From contig JABLYK010000065.1 in NCBI GenBank assembly GCA_018265835.1, forward strand, positions 1 to 6,136: a DNA stretch of 6,136 nucleotides, given 5' to 3'. The stretch is from Oscillospiraceae bacterium (lineage in GTDB: Bacteria > Bacillota > Clostridia > Oscillospirales > Oscillospiraceae). Made by a program: the position numbers and the translations under genes. The notes beneath the pieces are model-generated. The model ran no database searches. It saw only the letters and a list, made by a program, of their open reading frames with translations, and was not told where the DNA came from. Each line of letters opens with the position of its first letter. The stretch's first letter is position 1. This document shows, piece after piece, positions 4,421 through 6,136 of the stretch.

Positions 4421-5332
4421 TTACTTGATGAGCTTCGCAACTTCCTCGGCGAGGTCGTCCTGACGCTTCTCAATGCCTTCGCCCTTCTCGAAGCGGGTGT
4501 AGTCCACGAGCTTGATGGAGGCGCCGACCTGCTTGGCGACGGCAGCGATGTGCTCCTCGACGGAGACCTTGTCATCCTTGACGAACGGCTGCTGCAGCAG
4601 GCAGATCTCCTTGAAGTACTTGCCGATGCCGCCCATGACGATCTTCTCAATGATGGCGTCGGGCTTCTTGGCGTTCTTCGGATCTTCCTTGGCCTGCGCC
4701 AGGCGGATCTCCTTTTCCTTCTCGATGAACTCTTCGGAGACGTCACTCTTATCCTTGTAGGTCGGGTTCAGAGCGGCAATCTGCATGGCGATGTCCTTGC
4801 CCAGCTCGACGACAGCAGCGTCGGTGGACTCGGTCTCGAGGTTGACGAGCACGGCGATGCGGCCGCCCATGTGGACATAGGGGACGTTCAGGCCGGTGTC
4901 GTAGCGCGCGAAGCGGCGAACCTTGATGTTCTCGCCGATGACGAGGACCTTATCGTTCTGCTCCTCGAGCACGGTCTTGCCGTTGCCGTAAGCGCAGGCG
5001 TACAGCGCGTCGAGATCGGCCGGGTTCTCCTTGGCGACGACAGCGGCGACGCCCTTGACGTAATCGACGAACAGATCGTTCTTGGCCACGAAGTCGGACT
5101 CCGCATTGACCTCGACGATCACGCCGATGCCATCGACGACGGCGGCGTAAGCCATACCTTCGGCGGCAATGCGGCCGGCCTTCTTCTGAGCGGCGGCGAG
5201 GCCCTTCTCACGGAGCCATTCCACAGCCTTATCGATATCGCCGTCAGCAGCGGTGAGGGCCTTTTTGCAGTCCATCATGCCGACGCCGGTCATTTCACGC
5301 AGATTTTTCACATCAGCAGCAGAAAATGCCAT
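4421..5332 (-). CDS. tsf: Elongation factor Ts
   Basis: This 303-residue EF-Ts is the guanine-nucleotide exchange factor that releases GDP from EF-Tu during translation. The N-terminal UBA-like domain carries signature 1, LREMTGVGMMDCKKAL (11-26). Signature 2, VEVNAESDFVAKN (73-85), follows and places D80 and F81 at the same positions as the E. coli residues that intrude near the EF-Tu magnesium site. The rest is the core, with the helical dimerisation/coiled-coil insertion rich in Lys and Glu around 195-225 (EEFIEKEKEIRLAQAKED). The core continues through IVMGGIGKYFKEICLLQQPFV, where the closing LLxQPFV motif is clear. The ATG at 5330-5332 has AAAGGAG (5347-5341) 8 nt upstream. It is the second gene of the rpsB-tsf operon, 64 bp after rpsB, and is followed by a strong terminator. 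Confidence 0.97.
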   Translation of the reverse strand: MAFSAADVKNLREMTGVGMMDCKKALTAADGDIDKAVEWLREKGLAAAQKKAGRIAAEGMAYAAVVDGIGVIVEVNAESDFVAKNDLFVDYVKGVAAVVAKENPADLDALYACAYGNGKTVLEEQNDKVLVIGENIKVRRFARYDTGLNVPYVHMGGRIAVLVNLETESTDAAVVELGKDIAMQIAALNPTYKDKSDVSEEFIEKEKEIRLAQAKEDPKNAKKPDAIIEKIVMGGIGKYFKEICLLQQPFVKDDKVSVEEHIAAVAKQVGASIKLVDYTRFEKGEGIEKRQDDLAEEVAKLIK

Positions 5333-5360
5333 AATTCTTTCTCCTTTATTGTTTTATCAG

Positions 5361-5385
5361 AAGGGCGGGTACACGGCCCGCCCTT
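5361..5385 (-). promoter_or_regulatory. GC-rich hairpin in the rpsB-tsf intergenic region
   Basis: AAGGGCGGG (5361-5369) pairs with CCCGCCCTT (5377-5385) around a 7-nt loop, between the rpsB stop (5397-5399) and the tsf ribosome binding site (5347-5341). On the minus strand the next bases are CTGATAAAAC, with no U-run, so it is not a standard intrinsic terminator. It may adjust the S2:EF-Ts ratio by pausing, partial termination or mRNA processing. The role is inferred from position. Confidence 0.6.
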
Positions 5386-5396
5386 GCAGTTTTCAA

Positions 5397-6131
5397 TTAC
5401 TCTTCGACTTTCTGGGCCTCTTCCTCGGAAGCGGCTTCCTCAGCGTCGACGCCCTGACGGCCTTCCTGCACGGCGTTGGCCATGGTGGAAGCGATCAGGC
5501 GGATGGCGCGGATCGCGTCGTCGTTCGCGGGGATGACGTAGTCGATCTCGTCCGGGTCGCAGTTGGTGTCGACGATGGCGACGATCGGGATGTGCAGCTT
5601 GCGGGCCTCAGCGATGGCGTTGTGCTCCTTGCGGGGGTCAACGACGAACAGCGCGCCGGGGAGCTTCTTCATTTCCTTGACGCCGCCGAGGTACTTCTCG
5701 AGCTTCTCCATCTCGCCGAGCAGCTTCATGACTTCCTTCTTCGGGAGCATGTCGAAGGTGCCGTCTTCCTGCATCTTCTTGAGCTGGGCCAGACGGTCGA
5801 TGCGGGTGCGCATGGTCTTGAAGTTGGTGAGCATGCCGCCGAGCCAGCGGGCATTGACATAGTACATGCCGACGCGGGAAGCCTCTTCCTTCACGGCGTC
5901 CGCAGCCTGCTTCTTGGTGCCGACTAAGAGGATGGTCTGGCCATTCTCTGCGAGGGTGCGCACAAAGTTGTAAGCCTCCTCGAGCTTTTTGACGGTTTTC
6001 TGCAGGTCAATGATGTAGATGCCATTGCGCTCGCAGTAGATGTACTCCGCCATTTTCGGGTTCCATCTGCGGGTCTGATGACCGAAGTGGACACCGGCCT
6101 CGAGAAGCTGTTTCATAGATACGACTGCCAT
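5397..6131 (-). CDS. rpsB: 30S ribosomal protein S2
   Basis: This 244-residue S2 sits between the head and body of the 30S subunit and is needed to recruit S1-like functions and form active subunits. Signature 1 is complete: LLEAGVHFGHQTRRWNPKM (9-27). ERNGIYIIDLQKTV (34-47), LLVGTKKQA (68-76) and YYVNARWLGGMLTNFKTM (90-107) follow. The helical hairpin comes next, and then signature 2, PGALFVVDPRKEHNAIAEAR (158-177), continuing into IPIVAIVDTNCDPDEIDYVIPANDDAIRAI. The C-terminal tail (about 229-244) is strongly acidic and variable, as is common in the family. The ATG at 6129-6131 is 5 nt from the window edge, so the ribosome binding site and any S2-responsive leader lie outside. It is the first visible gene of the rpsB-tsf operon. 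Confidence 0.97.
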   Translation of the reverse strand: MAVVSMKQLLEAGVHFGHQTRRWNPKMAEYIYCERNGIYIIDLQKTVKKLEEAYNFVRTLAENGQTILLVGTKKQAADAVKEEASRVGMYYVNARWLGGMLTNFKTMRTRIDRLAQLKKMQEDGTFDMLPKKEVMKLLGEMEKLEKYLGGVKEMKKLPGALFVVDPRKEHNAIAEARKLHIPIVAIVDTNCDPDEIDYVIPANDDAIRAIRLIASTMANAVQEGRQGVDAEEAASEEEAQKVEE

Positions 6132-6136
6132 AGTTT

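Noticed and set aside
3855..4463. Plus-strand open frames across the degV N-terminus and the degV-tsf gap
   Set aside because: They run through two hairpin terminators and the antisense of degV, with no family resemblance.
4550..5536. Plus-strand open frame (328 codons) opposite tsf and the end of rpsB
   Set aside because: It is an antisense shadow of EF-Ts. The repeated Leu/Asp/Val composition is what reversed EF-Ts codons produce, and there is no ribosome binding site or domain.
1..6136. Mobile element, CRISPR array, phage or defence system
   Set aside because: There is no transposase or integrase, no terminal inverted repeats, no spaced direct-repeat array, and no defence-type domain. 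All genes are core housekeeping genes with similar composition.

Overview
This window is a housekeeping stretch of a GC-rich bacterial chromosome. The organism looks like a Firmicute, most likely a high-GC member of the Clostridia such as an Oscillospiraceae relative. I infer this from four things: strong AGGAGG-type ribosome binding sites, a DUF951 protein (a family I know from Firmicutes), a DegV fatty-acid-binding protein, and an S2 N-terminus (MAVVSMKQLLEAGVHFGHQ) typical of that phylum. No mobile element, CRISPR array, tRNA, rRNA or toxin/defence module is visible.

Layout. Positions 1-372 (+) hold the C-terminal part of a nitrilase-superfamily amidohydrolase that resembles omega-amidase. 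It converges on a minus-strand pair, nth (endonuclease III) followed by trmO (tRNA t6A37 methyltransferase), whose stop and start codons overlap as ATGA. A single palindromic terminator at 359-388 is built into the last codons of both converging genes. At 1688-1801 nth and rarA/mgsA diverge from back-to-back, nearly mirror-image sigma-A promoters. rarA (a AAA+ clamp-loader-like ATPase) is followed after 3 nt by a 61-residue DUF951 protein. A second bidirectional terminator at 3253-3282 separates this pair from a minus-strand degV. The rest is the universal rpsB-tsf operon on the minus strand (ribosomal protein S2 and elongation factor Ts). It ends in a strong terminator at 4367-4402, and a second terminator-like hairpin with related arms lies at 4273-4306, in the degV leader region.

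How the genes fit together. rpsB and tsf serve translation. nth removes oxidised pyrimidines. rarA acts at stalled or damaged forks, so the divergent nth/rarA pair is a small genome-maintenance locus sharing a symmetric control region. trmO fine-tunes decoding of ANN codons and appears to be translated by coupling to nth. degV probably delivers fatty acids to a FakA kinase encoded elsewhere.

I see no clearly new multi-gene system. The features most worth a second look are regulatory: the shared palindrome that gives two unrelated proteins the same C-terminal tetrapeptide, the symmetric divergent promoter, and the tsf-degV intergenic region with tandem related hairpins and a CTAC motif recurring every 20-22 bp.
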